Assembly: GCA_012728235.1 (NCBI GenBank)
Contig: JAAYFL010000055.1
Location: 80,627 to 144,626 of the forward strand
Direction: 5' to 3'
Length of the DNA stretch: 64,000 bases
From: Synergistaceae bacterium
Lineage (GTDB): Bacteria; Synergistota; Synergistia; Synergistales; Synergistaceae
Shown: positions 51,794 to 60,993 of the stretch, one piece after another
How the letters are laid out: each line of letters opens with the position of its first letter
Numbering within the stretch: the stretch's first letter is position 1
Position numbers and translations under genes: made by a program
Notes under the pieces: model-generated
Told to the model about the DNA's origin: nothing
Database searches by the model: none
What the model saw: only the letters and a program-made list of their open reading frames with translations

Positions 51794-53425
51794 CTATTTT
51801 GCTGCACTTTTTTTCGGTTTTTTAACTCGCTCTATATCAAAAACCACCATTGCCAAATTCTTTGTGTGATCTCCCACTCGCTCTAAATTGCTTAGTATAT
51901 CTATAAAAACAACTGCACTGCCTGAATCACATGTACCTGCATTTAAACGAGCGATATGCTTTGTTCTTAAAGATGTTTCTAGTTCATCTATTTTATTCTC
52001 CAAATCTAATACTTCTTTGGCAAGGACAACACTTTCATCTTTTAAAGCCCTTATTGAACAACTTATAGACAATATTGCCAAATCAAACATTTCCTTACAT
52101 TCAATCATCGCGCTTGGTGAAAATACTAAGTTATTTTCTTTAAGGTATTGGTACAACTCTACTAGGTTGGTTGAGTGGTCGCCCACTCTCTCAACATCGC
52201 CAACAGCACTTGTAAAAGAATTTAGCAAAAATGATAAGTCAGAAGACAATCCGCTTTGGCCAACTTCTGTTGCATAAAACACGATATCTCTTGTTAAGTC
52301 GTCTACATTTCGTTCCATATAATTTACATTTTCTATCAACTTTCCATTGTCTTCTAAAAAAATTCTTCTACAGTCTTCCAACATGCTTTTTGACATATCA
52401 GCGACTCTAATCATTTCTTTGTTAACCGCATCTACTGCTGCCGCTCTTGATATATTTATAAGGGATTTATTTAGATAGACGGGACCCAAGACATCCTCAT
52501 TCTTATCGTCTGGCAAAATCTTTTTGATAAAACTTGCATATTGACTTATAAATGGAAAAAATAGAAAAGCTATAATTAAATTAAAAATTGTGTGAGCATT
52601 CGCTACCTGACGAGATAAGTCAGACGATGTTAATCTTATAAGAGATGCATAATAAGGAAGGATAAGAGCTATTACGACTGTACCAATTACTTTTATTAAG
52701 ACGTGACTAAGAGCTGCTTGCTTTGCCGATCTTCTGGAACGCAAAGAAGCTAGCACAGCTGTTGTTGTTGAACCTATATTTTCTCCCAAAATTATTATTA
52801 TTGCAGTTTCAAGTGAGATTAGACCCTGTGCCATAACGACCATTGTTAATCCTACAGTAGCTGAACTCGATTGCACTAAAGTGGTTATCAATATACCTGC
52901 CAAAAATGCTAAGAACTTATGGCTTGAAAATGCTGCTAAGAGCTCCGGCCTGTCTTTAAGAAAAGACATGGGCCCCTGCATCATCTCAATACCAATAAAC
53001 AGAAGGCTAAACCCTATTAATCCCATACCCATCTGTCTGTGACGCTCTTTTTTCGCTAAAATACAAATAGCCGCTCCTATTAAAGCTGACAAGTAAGCTA
53101 CATTCGTTATTTTAAATGCTATAAGCTGAGCAGTAGCAGTCGTACCTATATTAGCGCCAAGTATTACTCCTATTGCCTGAACTAGGTTCATGAAGCCGAC
53201 ATCTAAAAAACTGATAACCATAACTGTTGTGGCACCACTGCTTTGTAAAATACCTGTAACTACTGTACCTAATAGAAACCCTTTTAGAGGGGTACTTGTG
53301 AGAGATCCTATTAATTTCCTAAGTCTATTTCCCGCTATTATCTGTAAAGAATCTCCGATGGTTACTATTCCATAAACTAAAACACCGACACCTGCTAACA
53401 TTTGTAAAAACGAAGTAAGGGACAT
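51794..53425 (-). CDS. Na/Pi cotransporter-PhoU fusion, paralogue 1 (first motif QSSG)
   Basis: Paralogue of the next gene with the same layout: two Na/Pi repeats and a C-terminal PhoU-like pair (ERVGDHSTNLVEL and ERVGDHTKNLAMV). In the first transport repeat the motif reads LQSSGATTVMVI, with Gly in place of the third Ser, while the second repeat keeps VQSSSATVGLTM. In the Na/Pi family these serines line the substrate and sodium path, so the change might alter ion or anion specificity. AGGAGAG precedes the ATG. The two genes clearly arose by tandem duplication; retention of two full-length, diverged copies suggests separate functions. Confidence 0.9.
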   Translation of the reverse strand: MSLTSFLQMLAGVGVLVYGIVTIGDSLQIIAGNRLRKLIGSLTSTPLKGFLLGTVVTGILQSSGATTVMVISFLDVGFMNLVQAIGVILGANIGTTATAQLIAFKITNVAYLSALIGAAICILAKKERHRQMGMGLIGFSLLFIGIEMMQGPMSFLKDRPELLAAFSSHKFLAFLAGILITTLVQSSSATVGLTMVVMAQGLISLETAIIIILGENIGSTTTAVLASLRSRRSAKQAALSHVLIKVIGTVVIALILPYYASLIRLTSSDLSRQVANAHTIFNLIIAFLFFPFISQYASFIKKILPDDKNEDVLGPVYLNKSLINISRAAAVDAVNKEMIRVADMSKSMLEDCRRIFLEDNGKLIENVNYMERNVDDLTRDIVFYATEVGQSGLSSDLSFLLNSFTSAVGDVERVGDHSTNLVELYQYLKENNLVFSPSAMIECKEMFDLAILSISCSIRALKDESVVLAKEVLDLENKIDELETSLRTKHIARLNAGTCDSGSAVVFIDILSNLERVGDHTKNLAMVVFDIERVKKPKKSAAK

Positions 53426-53469
53426 TCAGACCTCTCCTTAATCTGGCATTAAGAAAACTATAAGATAAA

Positions 53470-55185
53470 TTATATTCTGGTTATCATTGGAACTATTGTC
53501 GGATAATTTCTCGATGACCTACCAAATACCTCTCTAACTCTTTTTCTTATTTCTGTAGGCAACGCGTCTTGTTTAGCACCGGGTGCTCTTGCGAATTGTT
53601 CAATGGCTCTGTTTACGGCATCCTCTAACTTATAAAATGTCTCCCTATCTTCAAAAGAGTAAACACTACCCTTTGTCTGAATCTGAACAGGCGATAGTAG
53701 TTGGTAATATTCATCTAAAACAACGGATATTACTACCAAACCGTTTTCAGATAATTCACGGCGTTCACGCAAAATGCTGCCCTCTAAGCTGCCGAGAGCA
53801 ACACCATCAATGAGAATCGCTCCAGATTGCACTGATTCTCCTAATTCAGCTCTATTGGGACTCTTAAATTTCAAAACATCTCCATTTTGTAAGATAAAAA
53901 TATTTTTTGAAGGGACCCCCATTTCACGAGCAAGATCCGCATGATGAACAAGGTGGCGATATTCCCCATGCACCGGTATAAAGTACTTTGGCTTGAGCAT
54001 ATTCAACAATATGGTTAGTTCATCTCGGGAAGCATGTCCGGAAACATGAATGTTATCGCTTTTTTCATATACAACCTCACAGCCGAGAGAAAAGAGCCTG
54101 TTAATGGTATTGTTGACCAGTTTTTCATTCCCCGGAATAGGCGTGGCTGAAATTATTACAAGATCTTTTGCTCCAAGCTTAATCGAGCGATGCGTTCCCT
54201 TGCTCATTAAAACAAGACCCGAAAAGGGTTCTCCTTGGCTTCCTGTGGTAAGAACCACAACTCTGTTTGCAGGGAGCAAATCTGCCTCTTGTGAAGTAAT
54301 TATTACTCCGTCAGGCACATCAACATAATCAAGCTCTTTGGCTAAATCTATATTTGAAAACATACTGCGACCATTAAGTACGACCTTCCTATTAAATCTT
54401 GTCGCAGTATTTACTACTTGTTGTGCTCTATGGATATTGCTTGCGAAAGTAGCTATAACAATGCGCCTGTCCTTATACAATCTGAATAGCCTCTCAAATG
54501 TCTGCCCTACAGTTCGTTCTGACGGGGTAACCCCAACTCTGTCAATATTCGTGGAATCAGACAACAGCAACAAAACGCCTTCTTCGCCAAGTTTTGCAAA
54601 GGTATTAAAATCTGTTCCGATATTATCTATGGGTGTGGGATCAAACTTAAAGTCTCCGGTGTGGACTATAGTGCCGAAAGGCGTCCTTATAGCAAGTGCT
54701 AAAGCATCAGGAATAGAGTGACATACAGATATAAATTCAACAGAAAAAACTCCGGCTCCCACCTTTTCGCCTGCTGAAATAATTCTATAATTAGGCTCAT
54801 AAGATGACTTTGCATCTACCATTTTATTTTCAATAAAGCCTGCTGCCAAGCGAGTACAATAAAGGGGTGCGTCCAGTCTTGGCAAAATAAACGGAAGTGC
54901 CCCAATATGATCTTCATGTCCATGTGTTATGAAGATTGCTTTTATTTTATTTTTATTTTTTATTAGGTATTCTGCATCAGGTATGACTAAATCTATACCA
55001 AGCATATCATCTTCAGGAAATTTAAGACCGCAATCTACTACTATTATGTCATCCTCAAAGCTAAATGCTGTCAGGTTTTTGCCTATTTCTCCCAATCCGC
55101 CGAGAGGGATTATTCTTAACTCGCCCTTACTTTTACTTGCCGCCTTACTTCTTCTTTTATATCTTTTTTTCTCGGATGCAGGCAT
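53470..55185 (-). CDS. rnj: Ribonuclease J
   Basis: Metallo-beta-lactamase fold ribonuclease with endo- and 5'-exonuclease activity, central to mRNA decay and rRNA maturation. Visible: GGLGEIGKNLTAFSF, ITHGHEDHIGALPFIL (the HxHxDH zinc motif), VHTGDFKFDPTP, the beta-CASP region with TFASNIHRAQQVV, LTTGSQGEPFSGL and HVSGHASRDEL, then FIPVHGEYRHLVHHADLA. The ATG at 55185 is preferred, with GGGAG 9 bases upstream; the longer frame to 55242 has no signal. The first ~20 residues are very basic (SEKKRYKRRSKAASKSK), possibly an RNA-binding tail. It heads the 16-kb envelope gene string. Confidence 0.96.
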   Translation of the reverse strand: MPASEKKRYKRRSKAASKSKGELRIIPLGGLGEIGKNLTAFSFEDDIIVVDCGLKFPEDDMLGIDLVIPDAEYLIKNKNKIKAIFITHGHEDHIGALPFILPRLDAPLYCTRLAAGFIENKMVDAKSSYEPNYRIISAGEKVGAGVFSVEFISVCHSIPDALALAIRTPFGTIVHTGDFKFDPTPIDNIGTDFNTFAKLGEEGVLLLLSDSTNIDRVGVTPSERTVGQTFERLFRLYKDRRIVIATFASNIHRAQQVVNTATRFNRKVVLNGRSMFSNIDLAKELDYVDVPDGVIITSQEADLLPANRVVVLTTGSQGEPFSGLVLMSKGTHRSIKLGAKDLVIISATPIPGNEKLVNNTINRLFSLGCEVVYEKSDNIHVSGHASRDELTILLNMLKPKYFIPVHGEYRHLVHHADLAREMGVPSKNIFILQNGDVLKFKSPNRAELGESVQSGAILIDGVALGSLEGSILRERRELSENGLVVISVVLDEYYQLLSPVQIQTKGSVYSFEDRETFYKLEDAVNRAIEQFARAPGAKQDALPTEIRKRVREVFGRSSRNYPTIVPMITRI

Positions 55186-55325
55186 AAAAAACAACTCCCT
55201 CCAACCTAACATAATATCACTGAATCTCACATATATCCACACTTGCCACAGAATGTATTATTAAATTATTAAGGCCACATCAACAATGCTACAACAAAGA
55301 ATAATTTGTTACAAGTTGCAAAAGG

Positions 55326-55353
55326 TTGACAACATATTAATATACGATATAAT
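55326..55353 (+). promoter_or_regulatory. Promoter of tRNA-Gln and tRNA-Glu
   Basis: TTGACA (55326-55331), a 16-base spacer and TATAAT (55348-55353), both exact consensus hexamers, about 48 bases before tRNA-Gln. It has the same design as the other tRNA operon promoter. Confidence 0.88.
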
Positions 55354-55401
55354 TTTTTCTTGCATGCCGGACTGAAAAGTCCGACCAAAGTACCGTTAAA
55401 C

Positions 55402-55475
55402 TGGGATATGGTGCAACGGCAGCACACCTGACTCTGGATCAGGCAATCTAGGTTCGAATCCTAGTATCCCAGCCA
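55402..55475 (+). tRNA. tRNA-Gln (anticodon CTG)
   Basis: Acceptor TGGGATA/TATCCCA, anticodon stem CCTGA/TCAGG around loop CTCTGGA giving CTG, T-loop TTCGAAT, discriminator G and encoded CCA. First gene of a two-tRNA unit. Confidence 0.95.
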
Positions 55476-55487
55476 TTTTTAAAAAAC

Positions 55488-55563
55488 GGTCCCTTCGTCT
55501 AGGGGTCTAGGACGACGGGTTCTCAGCCCGTTAACAGGGGTTCGAATCCCCTAGGGACTGCCA
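55488..55563 (+). tRNA. tRNA-Glu (anticodon CTC)
   Basis: Acceptor GGTCCCT/AGGGACT with a G1-U72 pair, anticodon stem ACGGG/CCCGT around loop TTCTCAG giving CTC, T-loop TTCGAAT, discriminator G and encoded CCA. It lies 12 bases after tRNA-Gln. Confidence 0.95.
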
Positions 55564-55567
55564 AAAT

Positions 55568-55613
55568 AAACATAAAAACAGGGGAGAATTATTTCTCCCC
55601 TGTTTTTATGTTT
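55568..55613. terminator. Bidirectional terminator between tRNA-Glu and mscS
   Basis: A perfect 21-base stem (55568-55588 with 55593-55613) around a TTAT loop. Both outer flanks of the stem are A/T runs, so it can end transcripts from both the plus-strand tRNA unit and the minus-strand stress operon, which converge here. Confidence 0.92.
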
Positions 55614-55616
55614 ATT

Positions 55617-56474
55617 TCATTCTTCTGCCTGAGTAAGAGAGAGACGTGGTGATTCAAACTTAATCCCCTCTGCATCAAACAATGTTTTTAATCTGGCTCT
55701 ATATGCCCAAGACACAGCCCACTGTCTTCCCGGAACTGTTTTAATATATATCCTTATATGCACTCCGTTCTCGGTGAACTCAAGAATACCCTGAGATTTG
55801 GGTAATTCCAATATTTCCGAGTCTGGCTCTTTATACATTGTGTTTGCAAGGTCATCCATTATAGACATTGCTTTTTTATAATCCGAGTCATATGTAATTC
55901 CAATTTTCACTATGGTAGCAGACCAGTTTTTTGTGTTATTTAAAACAATCTGTATTAGACTATTGGGTATAATTATTAACTTCCCCGAAAATCCACGTAT
56001 TCTGGTAGCTCTAAGATTAAACTTTTCGACCGTCCCCGTGTGCCCATCAACCTCAATAACGTCTCCTACATTATACTGATTTTCTATGAGTATAATAATG
56101 CCGTTTATATAGTCTCTTATTAGGTTTTGTGCCGCAAAAGAAACAGCCAATCCTATAACTCCGACACCAGCTAGTACAGGCCCCAAATTGAACCCGAAAA
56201 CCTTTAAGATGGAAAATACAAAGAAAAATCCTATTATAATTCTTACTAATTCTGCTGTAAGCTGCCTAAGAGTGGATAGTCTCTTACCCAAAGTCTCTCG
56301 TGTGACTGTATCTTCGTATAAAGAAACATTCTCATTCGCAGCTTTAAATAGTCTTCTTACAACTATTTTGGCTATTCTGTCGAAAATATACCAAAAAATA
56401 CAAAGCAGTACTATTATAATTAAGCTTTTGAAATCCTTTATTAAAAGTGGAAATGAAAAAGAAGAATGTGACAA
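55617..56474 (-). CDS. MscS-family mechanosensitive channel
   Basis: Small-conductance mechanosensitive channel protein that releases solutes on hypo-osmotic shock. About three membrane segments (residues ~14-35, 75-100, 105-130); the third, pore-lining stretch reads VGVIGLAVSFAAQNLIRDYINGI with the alternating Gly/Ala pattern of MscS. The beta domain follows (NVGDVIEVDGHTGTVEKFNLRATRIRGFSGKLIIIPN). Length 285 is the standard MscS size. The start is a TTG with GGGAGG 9 bases upstream. Last gene of the ctsR operon, ending four bases from the terminator stem. Confidence 0.92.
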   Translation of the reverse strand: MSHSSFSFPLLIKDFKSLIIIVLLCIFWYIFDRIAKIVVRRLFKAANENVSLYEDTVTRETLGKRLSTLRQLTAELVRIIIGFFFVFSILKVFGFNLGPVLAGVGVIGLAVSFAAQNLIRDYINGIIILIENQYNVGDVIEVDGHTGTVEKFNLRATRIRGFSGKLIIIPNSLIQIVLNNTKNWSATIVKIGITYDSDYKKAMSIMDDLANTMYKEPDSEILELPKSQGILEFTENGVHIRIYIKTVPGRQWAVSWAYRARLKTLFDAEGIKFESPRLSLTQAEE

Positions 56475-56501
56475 AGCTTTTGTCCTCCCAATCTTAATAT
56501 C

Positions 56502-57407
56502 TTAATCTTGCACTTCCGTAATCTTCATACCACCTAGATTTGAAAGAGCTTCTTGGTCCACATTTATAATATATTTTTGCTTTAATTTTTTAATTTCCTC
56601 GTCAACATAAGCCATCTGTAATTTTGTTGAAACACTATCTTCCGCTTCTTTAAAGGACAGCTGTTTCGAGGTTCGATGCTCTAAAACTTCTATAACATGC
56701 CAACCAAAAGCAGATTTTATCGGTCCGACAATACCTCCAACTCTTGTATTAAATATGGCTTCTTCAATTGCTGGATCTTGAATTCCTCTTTCGACCCAAC
56801 CTAGGTCTCCTCCATTTTTAGCAGTATTTTGATCACGGCTGTAGCTGGCAGCAATTTCTTCAAAATTATCTTTATTTATAAGCTTTAATAAAATACTATT
56901 AGCTACTTCCTTTGTTGGAGACATAATATGTCTTGCTCTGAATGCTTCGGGTTCAACAAATTCATCAAGATGTGACGTGTAATAGCTTTCGAGAGTTTTA
57001 CTGCTCATATCCCATCCTTCTGATAGGTTTTTAAGATACTCTCTTATAAAAATCTGTAGCGTTTGCCATTTAATCTGAAAAGCTACTTCTGGCTTTGAGT
57101 CCAAACCCTGCTCCTTGCCAGCCTCAGCTATTAAAAGAGCCTCTATAATCTGATTCATCATTGCATTTCTTTTCTCCAGATCAGCGTGATCTATTGTCAA
57201 CATGGCCATAATTTCACTTTCACCTGAAGAATTAACCAGAATACGAAGCACTTCAGGTTCTGACAAAGTGACAGATCCTACTCGAATCAGGGGATTATCA
57301 TTTGACAAAATAGGGGAAACAGAGGCGAGCAACAAAAATAGAGCTAACCACAAAACAGTTGTTTTTCTTGCTATTAGTTTGGTAACAAGAGCAATTTTTT
57401 TAGACAC
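56502..57407 (-). CDS. Exported PpiC-type peptidyl-prolyl isomerase
   Basis: Extracytoplasmic parvulin-type foldase related to SurA/PrsA. A signal or anchor sequence (TTVLWLALFLLLASVSPILS, about residues 16-35) precedes an N-terminal helical chaperone region and one parvulin domain (about residues 155-250: FRARHIMSPT, NGGDLGWVERG, VGGIVGPIKSAFGWHVIEVLE). No lipobox cysteine is visible after the signal, so it is probably periplasmic. The GTG start overlaps the clpC stop by one base (TAGTG). Placing an envelope foldase in the CtsR operon ties cytoplasmic and envelope protein quality control together. Confidence 0.9.
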   Translation of the reverse strand: MSKKIALVTKLIARKTTVLWLALFLLLASVSPILSNDNPLIRVGSVTLSEPEVLRILVNSSGESEIMAMLTIDHADLEKRNAMMNQIIEALLIAEAGKEQGLDSKPEVAFQIKWQTLQIFIREYLKNLSEGWDMSSKTLESYYTSHLDEFVEPEAFRARHIMSPTKEVANSILLKLINKDNFEEIAASYSRDQNTAKNGGDLGWVERGIQDPAIEEAIFNTRVGGIVGPIKSAFGWHVIEVLEHRTSKQLSFKEAEDSVSTKLQMAYVDEEIKKLKQKYIINVDQEALSNLGGMKITEVQD

Positions 57408-59893
57408 TATTTCGAGACCTTGAATTTCAATTCGCTTTTCTTTTGAAGCGTAATCGAAACTTTATCTCCCTCAACTATTGTTCCATCAAGAATTTGATTT
57501 GAAAGAGGATCTTCCACGAGCTTTTGTATGGCTCTGCGAAGTGGGCGTGCTCCATACTTTGGATCATATCCCTTCTCCAACAAAAGCTCTGAAGCTCCCC
57601 TAGAAAGTTTAAGCTCTATACCCTTTTCAAGAGTTCTCTCTTTTACCTCATTTACCATTTTATCTACAATATTCAATAAATTATCCTTGTTTAGATTCTT
57701 AAAAATTAAAAGTTCATCTATTCTGTTTAGAAATTCCGGGCGAAAAGCTTTTTTAACTGCAGACATTATGGTTTCTTTTGCTCTCTTGTCATTTCCCTTA
57801 TCAATGCTAGTACTGGAAAAACCAAGAGCTGCCCCTTTGCTTATCTCGCTTACTCCGACATTACTCGTCATTATTATTACTGCATTTCTAAAATCTGTAA
57901 GATGCCCTTGACCATCTGTTAAACGTCCATCGTCCAATAATTGCAGCAACATATTGAATACATCTGGGTGTGCCTTTTCTATTTCATCAAAAAGCACAAC
58001 AGCATAAGGCCTACGTCTTATGGCTTCTGTTAGCTTCCCACCCTCTTCGAAACCCACGTATCCTGGAGGAGCTCCTATTAGCTTGGCGGCCTCGTGCCTT
58101 TCCATATACTCACTCATGTCTACCCTGATTAACGCCTCGTCACTTCCAAACAAAAAGCCTGCAAGAGACCTCGCCAATTCCGTCTTACCTACACCGGTGG
58201 GGCCTAAGAAAAGGAAACTTCCAACAGGACGTCTTGGGTCTTTCATGCCACTTCTTGCTCTTCTTATTGCCATAGAAACTGCCTGAAGGGCTTCATCTTG
58301 ACCTATGAGCCTTTTGGAGATCTCATCTTCCATACGAAGCAATCTCTGACTTTCGGCCTCTGTAAGCTGGGTAACAGGAATCCCTGTAGACTCGGACACA
58401 ATTACAGCTATGTCATCGGCTGTTACATCCGGTGCGTACTCATTTCGCTCCTTTTCCCATGTTTTATATAAAGACTCTACTTCTTCGATAAGTTTTCTTT
58501 CTTCATCTCTAAAATCCGCCGCTTTTTCAAACTCCTGAGCTGCTGCCGCAAACTCTTTTTCAGCACGGATGTCTTCAACAGCCTTTTCAAGTTCCTTAAT
58601 TTCTTCCGGAACTTCTAAAGCCGTTATTCTCGCTCTGGCAGAAGCTTCATCTATTAAATCTATAGCTTTATCCGGCAAAAAACGATCCGTTATATAGCGT
58701 TTTGAAAGCTTTGTTGCAGCAACCAGTGCATCATCGGTTATGTGCACGTTATGATGGATTTCATAGTTTTCTTTTAGCCCTTTAAGAATAAGCACCGCGT
58801 CTTCTTCACTTGGCTCTTCCACTTGGACCGGTTGGAATCGTCTTTCTAGAGCTGCATCTTTTTCTATATACTTTCTATATTCGTTTATCGTTGTAGCCCC
58901 TATTACTTGAAATTCTCCACGTGCCAAACTGGGCTTAAGTATGTTCGCCGCATCAACAGCACCCTCAGCACCTCCAGCCCCTACAAGAGTATGAATTTCA
59001 TCTATAAATAGAATCGTTTTTTTATTATCTCGGACTTCTTTAACAAGCTTACGCATACGCTCCTCAAATTCGCCCCTATATTTTGTCCCTGCAACAAGAT
59101 TTGCAACGTTTAATTGAACAACCCTCTTGTCTTTAAGAATGACCGGAATATCGCCGGACAGTATTCGCTGTGCCAATGCCTCTGCTATTGCAGTCTTACC
59201 TACTCCCGGTTCTCCAATTAAAACAGGATTGTTCTTTGTGCGACGAGACAAAATCTGAACAACTCTTTGTATCTCTTTATCTCTGCCTATTACGGGATCC
59301 AATTCCCCATTCTTGGCCATGTTAGAAAGGTCTATCCCCACCTCGTCTAGAGTTGGAGTTTTTGAAACATTGGCAGAGTTCTTTTTATATTTATAATTAT
59401 TCTTATTTACGTGTATCCCCAAAATATGCCGTGGTGACTCAGCATCTTCGGGCGTTGAACCTTCAGTCATCTCTCTCACAATTAAACGACACTGTTCTAT
59501 AGTAACCCCTAATGAGGCAAGAAATTTAGCGGCCTTCCCCTCTCCTTCGGAGAGCAATCCCAAAAGAATATGTTCTGTGCCAATATATGTGGAGTCCATC
59601 ATACCGGCTTCTTGAGCTGACAGCTCTACAACCAACTTGGCTCTTGGGTCAGTTGGAATATCAATTGAGGTTCTTGGAGAAATATTTCTGCCTATTATTT
59701 TTCTAAACTGACCTAAAAGCGAATCAGTATCCAAATTAAAGGATTCCAATACCTTGTAAACGATTCCATCTCTTTCTTCAAGTAAACCGAGAAGGATGTG
59801 TTCTGTTCCAAGAGAATCATGTCCAAGACGTAAGGCCTCTCTATGTGCTACTTGAAAAACTTTTTTCCCTCGTTCTGTAAAATTATGCAACAT
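57407..59893 (-). CDS. clpC: ATP-dependent Clp protease ATPase subunit ClpC
   Basis: Hexameric AAA+ unfoldase that feeds substrates to ClpP. Domains: an N-terminal double Clp repeat (residues ~1-145; [29 protein letters not shown] twice), first AAA module with [12 protein letters not shown] and [10 protein letters not shown], a middle M-domain including a UVR-like stretch ([14 protein letters not shown]), and second AAA module with [12 protein letters not shown] and [12 protein letters not shown]. The C-terminal domain contains [16 protein letters not shown]. At 828 residues it is a full-length ClpC. It is encoded directly after mcsA with no mcsB between them. Confidence 0.97.
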   Translation of the reverse strand: MLHNFTERGKKVFQVAHREALRLGHDSLGTEHILLGLLEERDGIVYKVLESFNLDTDSLLGQFRKIIGRNISPRTSIDIPTDPRAKLVVELSAQEAGMMDSTYIGTEHILLGLLSEGEGKAAKFLASLGVTIEQCRLIVREMTEGSTPEDAESPRHILGIHVNKNNYKYKKNSANVSKTPTLDEVGIDLSNMAKNGELDPVIGRDKEIQRVVQILSRRTKNNPVLIGEPGVGKTAIAEALAQRILSGDIPVILKDKRVVQLNVANLVAGTKYRGEFEERMRKLVKEVRDNKKTILFIDEIHTLVGAGGAEGAVDAANILKPSLARGEFQVIGATTINEYRKYIEKDAALERRFQPVQVEEPSEEDAVLILKGLKENYEIHHNVHITDDALVAATKLSKRYITDRFLPDKAIDLIDEASARARITALEVPEEIKELEKAVEDIRAEKEFAAAAQEFEKAADFRDEERKLIEEVESLYKTWEKERNEYAPDVTADDIAVIVSESTGIPVTQLTEAESQRLLRMEDEISKRLIGQDEALQAVSMAIRRARSGMKDPRRPVGSFLFLGPTGVGKTELARSLAGFLFGSDEALIRVDMSEYMERHEAAKLIGAPPGYVGFEEGGKLTEAIRRRPYAVVLFDEIEKAHPDVFNMLLQLLDDGRLTDGQGHLTDFRNAVIIMTSNVGVSEISKGAALGFSSTSIDKGNDKRAKETIMSAVKKAFRPEFLNRIDELLIFKNLNKDNLLNIVDKMVNEVKERTLEKGIELKLSRGASELLLEKGYDPKYGARPLRRAIQKLVEDPLSNQILDGTIVEGDKVSITLQKKSELKFKVSK

Positions 59894-59918
59894 AAAAGGT
59901 TACAACCCCTTACTTTCG

Positions 59919-60377
59919 TTATAAATTGGCCTTCTTGAGTTCCGCCAGCCTATCTCGTATCTTTGCGGCAAGTTCGTAATTCTCATCTTGCACAGCCTTC
60001 TTCATTTGTAAATCTAATTTTTCTGTTTCCGGTGCGGACTCTACCAAACCGTCTTCCTCCATATCTTCAATTTCCATACTTTCGAAATCATCAAAATATT
60101 CAAAAGGAATCATTTTCCCACAATGCGGACATACAATATCTTCTTCTTTTTCTTCATAATGCTCTGACATTATTGGCATAAGCAGATTTCTAAAAACTTC
60201 CTGCATTTGAGCCAAAGCTTCAGGAGAAAATGACATCTTAAATGAATTACCTGTCTCGTTTGTGGGCAAAATTTCCTTCGCACAACTTCTGCACAGATTT
60301 TCGTCATATCTTCGTCCATTAAATATTTTCACAAGGTGGACTTCTGCGACACCTTTTCCACAACGCTCACACAACAT
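59919..60377 (-). CDS. mcsA: McsA-like UvrB/UvrC-motif zinc protein
   Basis: Adaptor-type protein of the CtsR/ClpC system. Three cysteine pairs in the N-terminal two-thirds (CERC near residue 3, CRSC near residue 29, CPHC near residue 83) should bind zinc; a UVR motif closes the protein (LQMKKAVQDENYELAAKIRDRLAELK). In Bacillus, McsA activates the arginine kinase McsB and modulates CtsR and ClpC; here no mcsB follows, so it may act directly on ClpC or CtsR. The ATG at 60377 is preferred, with GAGGTGATTT upstream, 10 bases after the ctsR stop. Confidence 0.92.
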   Translation of the reverse strand: MLCERCGKGVAEVHLVKIFNGRRYDENLCRSCAKEILPTNETGNSFKMSFSPEALAQMQEVFRNLLMPIMSEHYEEKEEDIVCPHCGKMIPFEYFDDFESMEIEDMEEDGLVESAPETEKLDLQMKKAVQDENYELAAKIRDRLAELKKANL

Positions 60378-60387
60378 AGAAATCACC

Positions 60388-60873
60388 TCATCCAAGAGCA
60401 AGACCTGTTAATAATTTTTTTAGCAAGTCCGCTCGCATAATATCCCTTCTATAAGGGGAGACATCAAAAAGCGTACGACCGTTATCTTCTTGATTTCTCA
60501 TTGATATTTCAATAATCAATCTTTCACGTGGTGAAATAAAATCCCTGCTTTGCAGGTTCACTAACAAACGACGAGCTTCTTGCTCCGTTATTGCACTGCC
60601 AACCAAATCAGATAAATGCTCTATCTCTTCGTCACAATTATTGAATGTTAATTGAAGAATCCTTATATAGCCATGTCCACCTCTTTGGCTTTCAACCAAA
60701 AAACCGTTTTCTGGCGAAAAACGACTTCTTAACACATAGTTTATCTGGCTTGGTACACATCCAAATCGTTCAGCTAAATCTTTTCGCCTCAGCGATACAG
60801 CATTTCCATCATTTTCTTCGAGAAGTTGATCAATATACTCTTCTATTATCTGAGTAAGACTAGATGATGACAT
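60388..60873 (-). CDS. ctsR: Heat-shock repressor CtsR
   Basis: Dimeric winged-helix repressor of clp and class III heat-shock genes. Visible: SLTQIIEEYIDQLLEEN, the HTH region LRRKDLAERFGCVPSQINYVLRSRF, and the wing with the known heat-sensing glycines SQRGGHGYIRI. The C-terminal domain includes RERLIIEISMRN. GGAG lies 8 bases before the ATG. A good CtsR box overlaps the -35 region of its own promoter, so it is autoregulated together with mcsA, clpC, ppiC and mscS. Confidence 0.96.
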   Translation of the reverse strand: MSSSSLTQIIEEYIDQLLEENDGNAVSLRRKDLAERFGCVPSQINYVLRSRFSPENGFLVESQRGGHGYIRILQLTFNNCDEEIEHLSDLVGSAITEQEARRLLVNLQSRDFISPRERLIIEISMRNQEDNGRTLFDVSPYRRDIMRADLLKKLLTGLALG

Positions 60874-60924
60874 TCACGACACTCCGTTCCTATAAATTGC
60901 TGTCCATAAAGAATATTCTAGTTA

Positions 60925-60953
60925 ATTATAAAACATTGGTCAGTATAAGTCAA
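60925..60953 (-). promoter_or_regulatory. Promoter of the ctsR operon
   Basis: Minus-strand TTGACT (60948-60953), a 17-base spacer and TATAAT (60925-60930), about 50 bases before ctsR. Confidence 0.82.
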
Positions 60954-60954
60954 T
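60938..60954 (+). promoter_or_regulatory. CtsR operator
   Basis: Reads GGTCAGT-ATA-AGTCAAT: two direct heptads with a three-base spacer, matching the CtsR consensus A/GGTCAAA-NAN-A/GGTCAAA with few deviations. It lies across the -35 hexamer and spacer of the ctsR promoter. Confidence 0.8.
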
Positions 60955-60993
60955 GTTTGTGTGGTCCGATTTTTAGACATATTACTTTATTGG

